The notes under the pieces are model-generated. The model saw only the letters and a program-made list of their open reading frames with translations. It was not told the DNA's origin and did no database searches. A program made the translations under genes and the position numbers. This document shows, piece by piece, positions 16,903 to 27,639 of a stretch of 35,299 nucleotides of DNA (positions within the stretch are counted from its first letter, which is position 1; the number at the start of each line of letters is the position of its first letter). The stretch covers positions 1-35,299 of the forward strand of contig CAKZML010000108.1 in assembly GCA_937128475.1 (NCBI GenBank). Direction: 5' to 3'. Source of the DNA: an uncultured Chromatiales bacterium. Lineage in GTDB: Bacteria > Pseudomonadota > Gammaproteobacteria > Steroidobacterales > BM003.

Positions 16903-18249
16903 ATGGCCACGTCAGGTGGAAGCCGCAGGGAGGGTAGCCTGGAGGCACCCACCCGTCATCCGTTGGATTGGAAAAACCCCGACTTTTACAACGAAGAATC
17001 GCTTTTCAAAGAAATGGAGCGGGTTTTCGATATTTGCCATGGCTGCAGACGTTGCTTCAGCCTGTGTAATTCCTTCCCCACCCTGTTCGATGCGGTGGAT
17101 GAGTCCGAGACTATGGAGCTGGACTCGGTTCCCAGGAAGGTTTACTGGGACGTGGTCGACCACTGTTACCTGTGTGACATGTGCTACATGTCCAAGTGTC
17201 CCTATGTTCCTCCCCACGAGTGGAACCTGGACTTTCCCCACCTGATGCTCAGGGCCAAGGCCAAGCGATTCAAGGATGAGGGTGCCTCCACCCGGGACAA
17301 GATTCTCAGTGCCACCGATGTTGTGGGGCGACTTGCCGGTATACCGGTGGTGGCCCAGACCGTTAACGCGGTTAATCACAGCAAGGCCGGACGTAAGCTG
17401 CTCAATGCAACCATGGGAATCCATGAAGACGCCCCGATCCCCGATTATGCGGCCCGGTCCCTGAAGTCACGGATGAAGCACGTGCCTGTACTGGGGAATG
17501 ATCCCCAGGAAGCCGGTCCCACCCGGGGCAAGGTTGCCTTGTTTGGCACCTGCTACGGTCGCCACATACACCCGGAGCTTGGCGAGGATATCGCCGCGAT
17601 TTTCCAGCACAACGGTATTCCGGTTCAGATGGCGCCGAAGGAAAAGTGCTGCGGCATGCCCAAGCTCGAGCTGGGTGACCTGGAAAGCGTGGCCGCGAAC
17701 AAGGACGTGAATATTCCTGTCCTGGCTGCCCTGGTCGACGATGGCTGGGATATCGTCGCGCCTATTCCTTCGTGCGTGCTGATGTTCAAGCAGGAACTGC
17801 CGTTAATGTTCCCGGACGATGAGCAGGTGAAAAAAGTCCAGGCGGCGATGTTCGATCCTTTCGAGTACCTGATGCATCGACACAAGGCCGGTTTGCTGGA
17901 TACCCAGTTCAAGAAGGAACTGGGCAACGTGTCCTATCACGTGGCCTGTCACCTGAGAGTCCAGAACATTGGCCTGAAAACCCGCGATGTATTGTCGCTG
18001 GTTCCGGGTACGACGGTGGATCCTATTGAACGCTGCAGTGGTCACAACGGCACTTATGCGGTGAAGCAGGAGTTCCACGATTTCTCCGTGAAAATCGGCA
18101 GGCCGGTTGTGCGCAAGGTCAGCGATGCCAAGCCCGATTATTACGCCAGTGATTGTCCAATGGCCGGCGAGCAGATAGGTCATGGGCTGGAGGGCGATCA
18201 GCAACCCACTCATCCCTTGCGACTGCTACGCATCGCCTACGGGATATAG
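16903..18249 (+). CDS. GlpC/HdrB-like iron-sulfur oxidoreductase subunit
   Basis: The 448-residue soluble protein has an N-terminal ferredoxin-like region with two cluster motifs, C45-x2-C48-x2-C51-x3-C55 and C88-x2-C91-x2-C94-x4-C99-P. Two cysteine-rich CCG-type domains follow, as in heterodisulfide reductase HdrB and GlpC. The first has KCCGMPK (C249, C250). The second has ACHL (C349) and a divergent RCSGHNG (C378) in which the second cysteine is serine. Such subunits shuttle electrons between flavoproteins and thiol or quinone acceptors; here no flavin subunit is encoded nearby. A GGGAGG ribosome binding site lies five bases before the ATG. Its setting after rubrerythrin suggests that it supplies electrons to it. 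This is inference. Confidence 0.88.
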   Translation: MATSGGSRREGSLEAPTRHPLDWKNPDFYNEESLFKEMERVFDICHGCRRCFSLCNSFPTLFDAVDESETMELDSVPRKVYWDVVDHCYLCDMCYMSKCPYVPPHEWNLDFPHLMLRAKAKRFKDEGASTRDKILSATDVVGRLAGIPVVAQTVNAVNHSKAGRKLLNATMGIHEDAPIPDYAARSLKSRMKHVPVLGNDPQEAGPTRGKVALFGTCYGRHIHPELGEDIAAIFQHNGIPVQMAPKEKCCGMPKLELGDLESVAANKDVNIPVLAALVDDGWDIVAPIPSCVLMFKQELPLMFPDDEQVKKVQAAMFDPFEYLMHRHKAGLLDTQFKKELGNVSYHVACHLRVQNIGLKTRDVLSLVPGTTVDPIERCSGHNGTYAVKQEFHDFSVKIGRPVVRKVSDAKPDYYASDCPMAGEQIGHGLEGDQQPTHPLRLLRIAYGI

Positions 18250-18303
18250 ATACTACGGTTGGTCGCGAGCCAGCCAGACGAAACAGCGGAGAGAATTGAC
18301 GTA

Positions 18304-18888
18304 ATGGAAAAATTGCAGATCAGTGAGTTGTACAGCCTGGAGCAGTACCACCGGATTCGTCCGGATTTTCGTAGCAAGGTGATGGCCCACAAGCGCAATC
18401 GAAAAGTTTCCCTGGGTGAATACGCAACCCTGTATTTCGAAGACACCCTGACCATGAAGTACCAGGTGCAGGAAATGCTCCGGGTGGAAAGAATCTTTGA
18501 GGAAGAGGGCATCGTGGAGGAGTTGGAAACCTACAATCCGCTTATTCCCGATGGCAGCAATCTCAAGGCTACCTTCATGCTGGAATATGCGGACATCTAC
18601 CAGCGGCGCCAGGAACTGGGGAAGCTGGTGGGTGTGGAGGACAAGGTGTGGGCCAGGGTCGGCGACTTCGACAAGGTATTTGGTATTGCCAACGAGGACC
18701 TGGAACGCTCCACCCAGGAGAAGACCTCATCCGTGCATTTCATGCGTTTCGAATTCACTGACGAGATGGTTGCCGCGCTCAAGCAGGGGAGTGACCTGGC
18801 TTTCGGCGTGGATCATGAGCACTGCAAGAAGTCCGTGAATCCAGTGCCGCAAGCCACCAGGGAAGCGTTGCTGGCTGACTTTAATTGA
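18304..18888 (+). CDS. DUF3501 family protein
   Basis: The 194-residue, soluble, acidic protein has no signal peptide and no metal-binding cysteine motif; one lone cysteine sits in HEHCKKSVNP. Recognisable features are SELYSLEQYHRIRPDFRSKV near the N-terminus, the central TLYFEDTLTMKYQVQEML and RVERIFEEEG segments, and SSVHFMRFEFT. These match proteins annotated DUF3501, whose genes commonly accompany rubrerythrin and GlpC-like Fe-S genes in proteobacteria. Function is unknown. The frame is open from 18259, but ATG 18304 with GGAGAG about 10 bases upstream is preferred. It lies 54 bases after the Fe-S gene, in one operon. Confidence 0.85.
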   Translation: MEKLQISELYSLEQYHRIRPDFRSKVMAHKRNRKVSLGEYATLYFEDTLTMKYQVQEMLRVERIFEEEGIVEELETYNPLIPDGSNLKATFMLEYADIYQRRQELGKLVGVEDKVWARVGDFDKVFGIANEDLERSTQEKTSSVHFMRFEFTDEMVAALKQGSDLAFGVDHEHCKKSVNPVPQATREALLADFN

Positions 18889-19018
18889 TGCCTGCAGTGG
18901 GCCGGATTCGTGCTGATCGCCAGATTGGCTTGCAGCGGTCATCGCCTACAACTATTGGTGGCAAACGAAGGTCGCCATGGGTGGCCCAAAGTGGGTTAGA
19001 ATCCGCCCATCTTGTTAA

Positions 19019-20923
<1,905 letters not shown>

Positions 20924-20953
20924 GCCGGCGAATCGCCCATTGGAATTGCCAGG

Positions 20954-20974
20954 ACCCGACCGGCACGGTCGGGT
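20954..20974. other. Intergenic hairpin between parE and parC
   Basis: ACCCGACC and GGTCGGGT form a perfect 8-base stem around GGCAC. No T-run follows, so it is not a classical terminator. It may act as an mRNA-stability or processing element in the parE-parC transcript. Confidence 0.45.
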
Positions 20975-20995
20975 GACCTCAGAGAGTTAAAAACC

Positions 20996-23242
20996 ATGGA
21001 AAATCAGGAACTGAATTTCGAGGGTGTTGAGCAACAGCCGCTCAAGACGTTTACCGAGAAGGCCTATCTGGACTACTCGATGTACGTGATCCTCGACAGG
21101 GCGCTGCCCCACATCGGTGACGGCCTCAAGCCCGTGCAACGCAGGATTATCTACGCCATGAGCCAGCTGGGACTGGCGGCAACCTCCAAGCCCAAGAAGT
21201 CAGCCCGTACCGTGGGTGATGTGATCGGCAAGTTTCACCCCCATGGTGACTCCGCCTGTTACGAAGCCATGGTTCATATGGCCCAGCCTTTTACTTACCG
21301 CTATCCGATTATTGAAGGCCAGGGTAACTGGGGTTCTACAGACGACCCGAAGAGCTTCGCGGCCATGCGTTACACCGAGGCCAAGTTGCATCCCTATGCG
21401 GCGGTGTTGCTCGCGGAACTGGGCCAGGGAACCGTGGATTGGGCACCCAACTTTGATGGCACGCTGGAAGAGCCGATCATGTTGCCGGCTCGCCTGCCAA
21501 ACTTGTTGTTGAACGGGGTGACCGGTATCGCGGTGGGTATGTCCACTGACGTACCACCGCATAACCTGCGTGAGGTCGCGGCCGCCTGCATTCACTTGCT
21601 TGAAAAGCCGTCGGCCTCGATTGATGACCTGTGCGAATTTATCCAGGGTCCTGATTTTCCTACCGGCGGAGAGATCGTCACCCCGTTGTCCGAAATACGC
21701 CAGATTTATGTCAATGGTGGCGGCTCCCTGCGGATGCGTGCCACGTGGAAAAAAGAAGACGGTGACCTGGTCATCAGTGAACTTCCCTACCAGGTATCCG
21801 GGAGCAAGATTCTCGAGCAGATCGCCAACCAGATGCGGGCCAAGAAACTTCCCATGGTGGAAGACCTGCGGGACGAGTCTGATCACGAGAATCCGACACG
21901 CCTGGTGGTGTCGCCCAGGTCAAACCGGGTAGACGTTGACGCCCTGATGGCCCACCTGTTTGCCACCACCGACCTGGAACGCAGTTACCGGGTTAACCTG
22001 AATATTATCGGCCTTGATGGTCTGCCCAAGGTGCATGACCTGAAGCGCCTGCTGAGCGACTGGATCAAGTTCCGTACCACGACTGTTACCCGTCGATTGC
22101 AGTTCCGCCTGGATAAGGTTGAGCAGAGACTGCACATCCTGGACGGCCTGTTGATCGCCTTCTTGAACATCGATGAAGTGATCGCGATCATCCGTGCCGA
22201 GGACAAGCCCAAGCCGGTATTGATGAAGCGCTTCGGACTCAGTGATATCCAGGCAGAATCCATTCTCGAGTTGAAGTTGCGCCACCTGGCCAAGCTCGAG
22301 GAAATGCGCATCAAGGGCGAGCAGGAAGAGCTGGCCGAGGAGCGCGATGCGTTACAGAAAGTACTTGGCAGTGCAGCGCGTTTGAAGACCATGATCCGCA
22401 AGGAAATTGCCGACGACATGGAGAAATACGGCGACGATCGCAGGACCCGTATTATCGAAAGACCGGCTGCCCAGGCGATTGATGAAACCCAGCTGATTTC
22501 CAGTGAGCCGATGACAGTGATCCTGTCCAAGCGCGGCTGGGCAAGGGGTGCCAAGGGTCACGAGATTGATCCTGCGAGCCTGGGCTACAAGTCCGGTGAC
22601 GAATACCTGGGGGTGAGCAAGGGGCGCAGTAATCAGCAAGTGGTGTTCCTGGACAGCACCGGTCGAACCTATTCTCTGCAGGCTCACACCTTGCCTTCGG
22701 CACGTAGCCAGGGCGAGCCCCTGTCGGGAAGATTCAATGCGCCGGACGGCGCTTCCTTTGCCGGGGTGCTGATCGCCGATCCTGATGATCTATGGCTGAT
22801 GGCCAGTGATTACGGATACGGATTCATCGTGAAGTACGGTGACCTGTTGTCCCGCAATCGGGCCGGTAAAGTGGTCCTCAAGCCGCCGGTTGACAGTGTG
22901 GTGCTTCCGCCTGCCAGGGTGCCGGCGGGTGAGGGTAACTGGGTGGTGGCGGCGACCAGCGAGGGTTACCTGTTGACCTTCCCGATGGCCGAGTTGCCCC
23001 AGCTCAGTCGTGGCAAGGGCAACAAGATCATCAATATTCCGTCAAAGAGACTGAAGTCCGGGCAGGAGAAAGTGGTGTCCGTGGCAGTGATTGGCCCCGA
23101 GAACAAGCTGGTGGTGTTTAGCGGGCAGCGGCATATGCGCCTGGGCTATCACGAACTTGAGCAGTACGAGGGTAACCGTGGCAAACGCGGCTCATTGCTG
23201 CCACGGGGTTATCGCAAGGTGGACAGGCTGGCCGTCGAGTAA
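20996..23242 (+). CDS. parC: DNA topoisomerase IV subunit A
   Basis: This 748-residue subunit cuts and rejoins DNA. The winged-helix core has [12 protein letters not shown] (81-92) and the catalytic tyrosine in [10 protein letters not shown] (Y126). A long coiled-coil segment ([16 protein letters not shown], then [24 protein letters not shown]) follows, and then a C-terminal beta-pinwheel. The length matches E. coli ParC (752). The quinolone-determining positions equivalent to S80 and E84 are S86 and E90, i.e. the susceptible residues. It converges on the FimX-like gene 8 bases away. Confidence 0.96.
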   Translation: MENQELNFEGVEQQPLKTFTEKAYLDYSMYVILDRALPHIGDGLKPVQRRIIYAMSQLGLAATSKPKKSARTVGDVIGKFHPHGDSACYEAMVHMAQPFTYRYPIIEGQGNWGSTDDPKSFAAMRYTEAKLHPYAAVLLAELGQGTVDWAPNFDGTLEEPIMLPARLPNLLLNGVTGIAVGMSTDVPPHNLREVAAACIHLLEKPSASIDDLCEFIQGPDFPTGGEIVTPLSEIRQIYVNGGGSLRMRATWKKEDGDLVISELPYQVSGSKILEQIANQMRAKKLPMVEDLRDESDHENPTRLVVSPRSNRVDVDALMAHLFATTDLERSYRVNLNIIGLDGLPKVHDLKRLLSDWIKFRTTTVTRRLQFRLDKVEQRLHILDGLLIAFLNIDEVIAIIRAEDKPKPVLMKRFGLSDIQAESILELKLRHLAKLEEMRIKGEQEELAEERDALQKVLGSAARLKTMIRKEIADDMEKYGDDRRTRIIERPAAQAIDETQLISSEPMTVILSKRGWARGAKGHEIDPASLGYKSGDEYLGVSKGRSNQQVVFLDSTGRTYSLQAHTLPSARSQGEPLSGRFNAPDGASFAGVLIADPDDLWLMASDYGYGFIVKYGDLLSRNRAGKVVLKPPVDSVVLPPARVPAGEGNWVVAATSEGYLLTFPMAELPQLSRGKGNKIINIPSKRLKSGQEKVVSVAVIGPENKLVVFSGQRHMRLGYHELEQYEGNRGKRGSLLPRGYRKVDRLAVE

Positions 23243-23250
23243 AGACGGCC
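23230..23250. terminator. Shared hairpin at the parC / FimX-like gene junction
   Basis: GGCCGTC (23230-23236) and GACGGCC (23244-23250) form a perfect 7-base stem with a 7-base loop that contains the parC stop codon. It fills the convergent junction and could stop transcription in both directions. Only short T or A runs flank it. Confidence 0.45.
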
Positions 23251-25368
23251 TTACAAGGTGCTGGTACCCAGGATGACTTCGGGTTCCTGGACGTAATAGC
23301 CTTGCATGTACTGTACGCCGCACTGCCATAGAACGGCCATGGTATTGGCGTCTTCCACGCGCTCCGCGATGCTATGTATGTCTTTTTCTTTCAGCGCCAG
23401 GACAAGCGCGGTCACCCAGGCCTGGTTTTCTTGATTGTTGGCCAGGCCCTGCATGAGTGAGCCGTCGATTTTTGCGTAATCCGCCCGCAGGTGCTTGAGC
23501 AGGCGAATAGAGTCGTTCGCGGTGCCAAAATGCTCCAGGGCAAAATACACGCCGACCTCTCCAAGGCGGGTGGCCAACGCCAGGGTTTGCTTGAGATGTT
23601 TTCTAGCCACGCCCTCATCTACCTGGATGCACAGGGCGCCTGGCCCAAGGCGTGCGGCTTTCAGCTTTTCCCCGATCCACTTGGGCAGCGACTCATCGAT
23701 AACTGACTCGGCTGAAATTCGGGCAAATACCCGCGAGGCTTTTCGGGTCACGCAGAATTGCAGTGCTTCGCCCAGCACAAAACGGTCAATCGGCTTGATC
23801 AGGCCATTTCGTTCTGCGGCCGGAATGAAGTTCGAGGGCAGCACTTCGTTACCCTTGTCATCGGTCATTCTAAGCATGACGTCGTACATGTCGTGTACTT
23901 CGTCGGTGAGACTGGCAATGGGCTGATGCACCAGGTGGAAGCGGTTATCCATCAGTGCACTCTTTACATGGTTCACCCAGTGCTTGTCGAACTCAATGGC
24001 CTGGGTATCCTGGCTCACGTCCATTTCGAAGATATGGGTGCTGTCGCCCCCATTCTTGCGGCAGGTTTCATTGGCCTGGTCGGCGTGATTAATCAGGCGC
24101 TCAAGGCTCTCGCTAAAGTTTTCGACTTCGGCGATACCGATGCTGCAGGTAGCGGAAATAGATTTGTCACCAGCTTCGAATACGTGGGTGCGAACCCGGT
24201 TGCCCAGGTTGCTGGCCCAGGCCAGCACATCTTGCCGGGTGCCGCGATTGATGTAGGCGACGAACATGGTTCCGCCGAATCTGCCGTACAAATCGCCACT
24301 CACCACGGAGTCACGCAACAGATTGGAGAAGCTTATCAGTACGTCCTCGCTGCCCAGTGCGCCGATGTTGTTAATGATGTCCCGGAAATTGTCCACGGTT
24401 ATGTAGAGCAGGGCGGTCACGCCTCCCCGGGCAGGTTGTGTGAGGCGCTTGGTCAGGTGTGAGATGAAATGCCGCCGGTTGTAGAGGCTGGTGGTCATGT
24501 CCAGCTTGGCGAAGCGCTCCAGTTTCTGAGCCGGTTCCTGCTGCTCGGCCTTGCGGGCGGGAATGCACATGCGAACACAGGCTTCCCCATCAAAGTCTGC
24601 CATGCTCAGTTTCAAGACCATGGAGAGTGATGAGTTGTCGCTTAAAAGCCCTTGTGCCTTGAGATCGTGGTCGTTCCACTTGCCCTGCATGCAGGCCACC
24701 AGGGCTGCCTTGATCGCGGTGTGATTCTGGTTGTCGAACAGATCCATCACCGGTGTTCCCACCAGGGGTTCATCTTCGGGATATCCAAATAGCTCCATCC
24801 AGGCAGCATTGGTGCCGACAACTATTCCTTCGCTGATCTGGGCAATAGCATCCGCCGAACCTTCCAGGAAGCTGTGCAACTGTTCCTTGTACTGGCTGGC
24901 CGCACCCAGCGTCTGGTTAAGAGCGCGTTCAAGACGGAAGCCGCGAAGCTCCCGGGTGGCAACCGCAATCAATCTATCGGTATGGGTCAGGGTTACCGTG
25001 TCCTTGGCACCCTCCCGCATTGCCTGGGCAATGATGTCTTCGTTCAGGGTGCTACGCACTTCCAGGATGGGTACTCCCGGCGCCCATGAATTCCTCAGGT
25101 CTGCCACGGTAGGAATCCGGATCCCGGAATTATCGGTGAACAGCATGATCATCTCGGGATTGACCTGGCCCATGGCTTCGGCCAGGTCGTCGGTGCTTGA
25201 GATCAACGTGCAGTGAACCGGATGTCCCCCTGTACGAAGGATTCGGTTGACCGATTCCGATTGCTCGGGCGTCTTGGCGATGACGATTAATGGAACACCG
25301 GCTTCCTGATTCAATTCGTGTTCTCCGCGCGGGCTGGTAGGCCGCATATACCATATGCGACCGGGCAT
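23251..25368 (-). CDS. FimX-like degenerate GGDEF/EAL c-di-GMP receptor protein
   Basis: The 705-residue cytoplasmic protein has four parts. There is a receiver-like domain without a clear phospho-acceptor (about 1-150), then a PAS domain (about 160-275, NAAWMELFGYPEDEPLVG). A GGDEF domain follows whose signature is degraded to RFGGTMF (near 364). Last is an EAL domain (about 455-705) in which EAL is replaced by YDVML. The usual metal-binding DDFGTG is EHFGTA. It is therefore predicted to be catalytically inactive and to bind c-di-GMP at the EAL domain. The layout and size match Pseudomonas FimX (691), which controls type IV pilus assembly. fimV, another pilus gene, lies in this window. The first ATG is used; an alternative ATG lies seven residues in. 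Confidence 0.82.
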   Translation of the reverse strand: MPGRIWYMRPTSPRGEHELNQEAGVPLIVIAKTPEQSESVNRILRTGGHPVHCTLISSTDDLAEAMGQVNPEMIMLFTDNSGIRIPTVADLRNSWAPGVPILEVRSTLNEDIIAQAMREGAKDTVTLTHTDRLIAVATRELRGFRLERALNQTLGAASQYKEQLHSFLEGSADAIAQISEGIVVGTNAAWMELFGYPEDEPLVGTPVMDLFDNQNHTAIKAALVACMQGKWNDHDLKAQGLLSDNSSLSMVLKLSMADFDGEACVRMCIPARKAEQQEPAQKLERFAKLDMTTSLYNRRHFISHLTKRLTQPARGGVTALLYITVDNFRDIINNIGALGSEDVLISFSNLLRDSVVSGDLYGRFGGTMFVAYINRGTRQDVLAWASNLGNRVRTHVFEAGDKSISATCSIGIAEVENFSESLERLINHADQANETCRKNGGDSTHIFEMDVSQDTQAIEFDKHWVNHVKSALMDNRFHLVHQPIASLTDEVHDMYDVMLRMTDDKGNEVLPSNFIPAAERNGLIKPIDRFVLGEALQFCVTRKASRVFARISAESVIDESLPKWIGEKLKAARLGPGALCIQVDEGVARKHLKQTLALATRLGEVGVYFALEHFGTANDSIRLLKHLRADYAKIDGSLMQGLANNQENQAWVTALVLALKEKDIHSIAERVEDANTMAVLWQCGVQYMQGYYVQEPEVILGTSTL

Positions 25369-25482
25369 GGATTGTTGGTTTTGGAGTGTATCACCAGATG
25401 CGCCCGGCGGGGGACTTGGGAGGGTACCTATGGGGTTGTGATTTGCTGGCCTGCTATTGAGATGACCTGATTCATGGAAACT

Positions 25483-25491
25483 TGGTATTAT
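25483..25491 (+). promoter_or_regulatory. Extended -10 promoter element of efp
   Basis: TGGTATTAT has the TGn extension directly before a good -10 hexamer (TATTAT, 25486-25491). There is no strong -35. It lies about 60 bases before the efp start. Confidence 0.45.
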
Positions 25492-25552
25492 TGGCGGCTT
25501 TCACCGGGGCGCAAATTCCCGGAACAACCGTGTTTTGACAGGATTCCATGCT

Positions 25553-26122
25553 ATGGCCAGCTATCAGACCAGCGAATTTCGCTCCGGATTAAAATTTTTG
25601 CTTGATGGTGATCCTTACACCATTGTTGAAAATGAATTTGTAAAACCGGGTAAGGGCCAGGCTTTCAATCGGGTGCGCATACGCAACCTGAAGAATGGCC
25701 GGGTAGTGGATAAGACCTTCAAGTCCGGAGAAAGCGTGGAGGCCGCAGACGTGGTTGAGACAGATATGCAGTATCTGTACAGCGACGGTGAGTTCTGGCA
25801 CTTCATGAATCCTTCCTCATTCGAGCAGTATGCCGCTGACGCCACAGCCGTGGGAGACAGCGTGAAATGGTTGAAAGAAGAAGATATCTGCCTGGTTACC
25901 CTTTGGAATAATTCACCCTTGCTGGTGTCGGCGCCGAACTTCGTGGAATTGAAAATTGTTGAGACCGACCCGGGTTTGCGTGGTGACACGGCCCAGGGTG
26001 GTGTGAAACCTGCCCGCCTGGAAACCGGCGCCTCGGTACGTGTGCCCCTGTTCCTGGAAGAAGGCGAAATCATCAAGGTGGATACCCGTAACGGCGAGTA
26101 CGTCTCCCGGGTCAAAGAATAA
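25553..26122 (+). CDS. efp: Elongation factor P
   Basis: This 189-residue translation factor relieves ribosome stalling at polyproline stretches. Three beta-barrel domains are expected. The modification loop [10 protein letters not shown] places lysine at position 34, the residue beta-lysylated by EpmA in gammaproteobacteria. The ATG at 25553 gives [12 protein letters not shown], the family N-terminus; the frame opens six codons earlier. epmA starts 22 bases downstream, so the substrate and its modifying enzyme are in one operon. Confidence 0.96.
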   Translation: MASYQTSEFRSGLKFLLDGDPYTIVENEFVKPGKGQAFNRVRIRNLKNGRVVDKTFKSGESVEAADVVETDMQYLYSDGEFWHFMNPSSFEQYAADATAVGDSVKWLKEEDICLVTLWNNSPLLVSAPNFVELKIVETDPGLRGDTAQGGVKPARLETGASVRVPLFLEEGEIIKVDTRNGEYVSRVKE

Positions 26123-26144
26123 TTCCGGATCCACGGACTATCCC

Positions 26145-27119
26145 ATGACTACACAGACAAGTTGGCACCCCACGGCTTCCGTGGAGGTGCTACGTCTGCG
26201 TGCCGGAATGCTGGCCCGCACCAGGGCCTTCTTTGAGCGCAGGCAGGTAATGGAGGTGGAAACCCCGGTGCTGTCGGCGGCCGGAACCACGGATGTGAAC
26301 ATCCATAGCTTGAGCACCCGTGTCGCGGGTCAGCCCGGTTCCCTGTATTTACATACCTCTCCAGAATTCCCGATGAAACGGTTGCTGGCCGCCGGATCGG
26401 GGGATATCTACCAGATTGCCAGGGTATTTAGAGACGGCGAGAGTGGACGTCGGCATAACCCGGAATTCACCATGCTGGAGTATTACCGGCTGGGAATGGA
26501 TCACCACCGCCTGATGGATGAGGTGCAGGAGCTGATGGGGGAATTGCTGGGTGACGGCGCCGAGCCCCTGCAGTGCCAGCGACTGACGTATCGGGAGGCA
26601 TTCATGCAGGCTGTAGGCCTGGACCCGATGGTCGCCGGGCGACAGGACCTGCTTGATGCCCTGGCCCGTCACCAGGTTGAGCTACCCGGAGAACCTCTCA
26701 CCGATGCCCAGCTGAGCGATTTGCTCATGGGAACCCTGGTTTCGCCGGGCCTGGGTAGGGATCAGCCCTGTTTCGTTTACGACTTTCCGGAAGACCAGGC
26801 GGCCCTGGCCAGGATACGACCAGGCAACCCGCCGGTGGCCGAGCGCTTCGAGTTGTTTTACCGGGGTATGGAGTTGGCCAATGGCTTCCACGAATTATGT
26901 GACGCCGACGAGCAACGGCAACGCTTTGCCCGGGATAATCTTGTGAGACAGGAGTCAGGCCTTCCAACGGTGCCTGCGGACGAGAATATGTTGCAGGCCC
27001 TTGAACAGGGTTTGCCTGCCTGCGCCGGGGTGGCTATCGGTTTTGATCGCCTGGTCATGCTGGCCGCCGGTGCGGATCAGCTGTCTGATGTGCTGGCTTT
27101 CGCTATCATGCGAGCCTGA
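26145..27119 (+). CDS. epmA: EF-P lysine ligase EpmA (PoxA/GenX)
   Basis: This 324-residue, class II lysyl-tRNA-synthetase-like enzyme attaches (R)-beta-lysine to EF-P. It lacks the anticodon-binding domain of LysRS. Class II motif 2 is visible as ARVFRDGESGRRHNPEFTMLEYY and motif 3 as ACAGVAIGFDRLVMLA. The length matches E. coli EpmA (325). The ATG at 26145 is chosen because it gives the family's N-terminus (SWHPTASVEVLRLRA). Its partner EpmB, lysine 2,3-aminomutase, is not in the window. Confidence 0.95.
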   Translation: MTTQTSWHPTASVEVLRLRAGMLARTRAFFERRQVMEVETPVLSAAGTTDVNIHSLSTRVAGQPGSLYLHTSPEFPMKRLLAAGSGDIYQIARVFRDGESGRRHNPEFTMLEYYRLGMDHHRLMDEVQELMGELLGDGAEPLQCQRLTYREAFMQAVGLDPMVAGRQDLLDALARHQVELPGEPLTDAQLSDLLMGTLVSPGLGRDQPCFVYDFPEDQAALARIRPGNPPVAERFELFYRGMELANGFHELCDADEQRQRFARDNLVRQESGLPTVPADENMLQALEQGLPACAGVAIGFDRLVMLAAGADQLSDVLAFAIMRA

Positions 27120-27150
27120 GAGTCACGTTCACACTACGGATACCTGCTGT

Positions 27151-27639
27151 ATGAGTTTTCAACTGGCACTGCCCGATTACACTGATCCGGATTTTTATTC
27201 CCAGCTGACCGCCCAGGCCGGCGCCCTGCTGACCGGTGAAACTGACCAGGTGGCCAACGCGGCCAATATCTCGTCACTGCTGTTTAATGCATTGCCGGAT
27301 ATTAACTGGTCAGGATTTTATTTTCTGCGCGAGTCTCAATTGGTCCTGGGTCCCTTCCAGGGCCTGCCTGCCTGTGTACGCATCAAGATGGGGCAGGGCG
27401 TGTGTGGTACCGCTGCTCAAACCGGGCAGACCCAGTTGGTGCCGGACGTACACGCCTTCCCCGGCCACATTGCCTGTGATGCGGCCTCGCGCTCGGAGAT
27501 CGTGGTGCCGTTATTCCGCGATGGCAAGGTGATGGGAGTGCTGGATGTGGACAGCCCCAGTGCCGGACGCTTTACCGAGAGAGACCGGGCCGGGCTCGAA
27601 AGCCTGGCCCGCTTGTTCGAAGACTCACTGGCTGGCTGA
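27151..27639 (+). CDS. msrC: Free methionine-(R)-sulfoxide reductase (GAF domain)
   Basis: This 162-residue GAF-fold enzyme reduces free methionine-(R)-sulfoxide, using thioredoxin as electron donor. All three family cysteines are present: C75 in ACVRI, C85 in GVCGTA and C109 in HIACDAASRSEIVVPL. Their spacing matches C84, C94 and C118 of E. coli YebR. The ATG at 27151 gives the natural start; the longer frame overlaps epmA. It is the third gene after efp and epmA and overlaps the convergent psd by 15 bases. Confidence 0.93.
   Translation: MSFQLALPDYTDPDFYSQLTAQAGALLTGETDQVANAANISSLLFNALPDINWSGFYFLRESQLVLGPFQGLPACVRIKMGQGVCGTAAQTGQTQLVPDVHAFPGHIACDAASRSEIVVPLFRDGKVMGVLDVDSPSAGRFTERDRAGLESLARLFEDSLAG

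Noticed and set aside
21236-21275. Quinolone-resistance substitutions in parC
   Set aside because: The positions equivalent to S80 and E84 are serine and glutamate, so the region is wild type.
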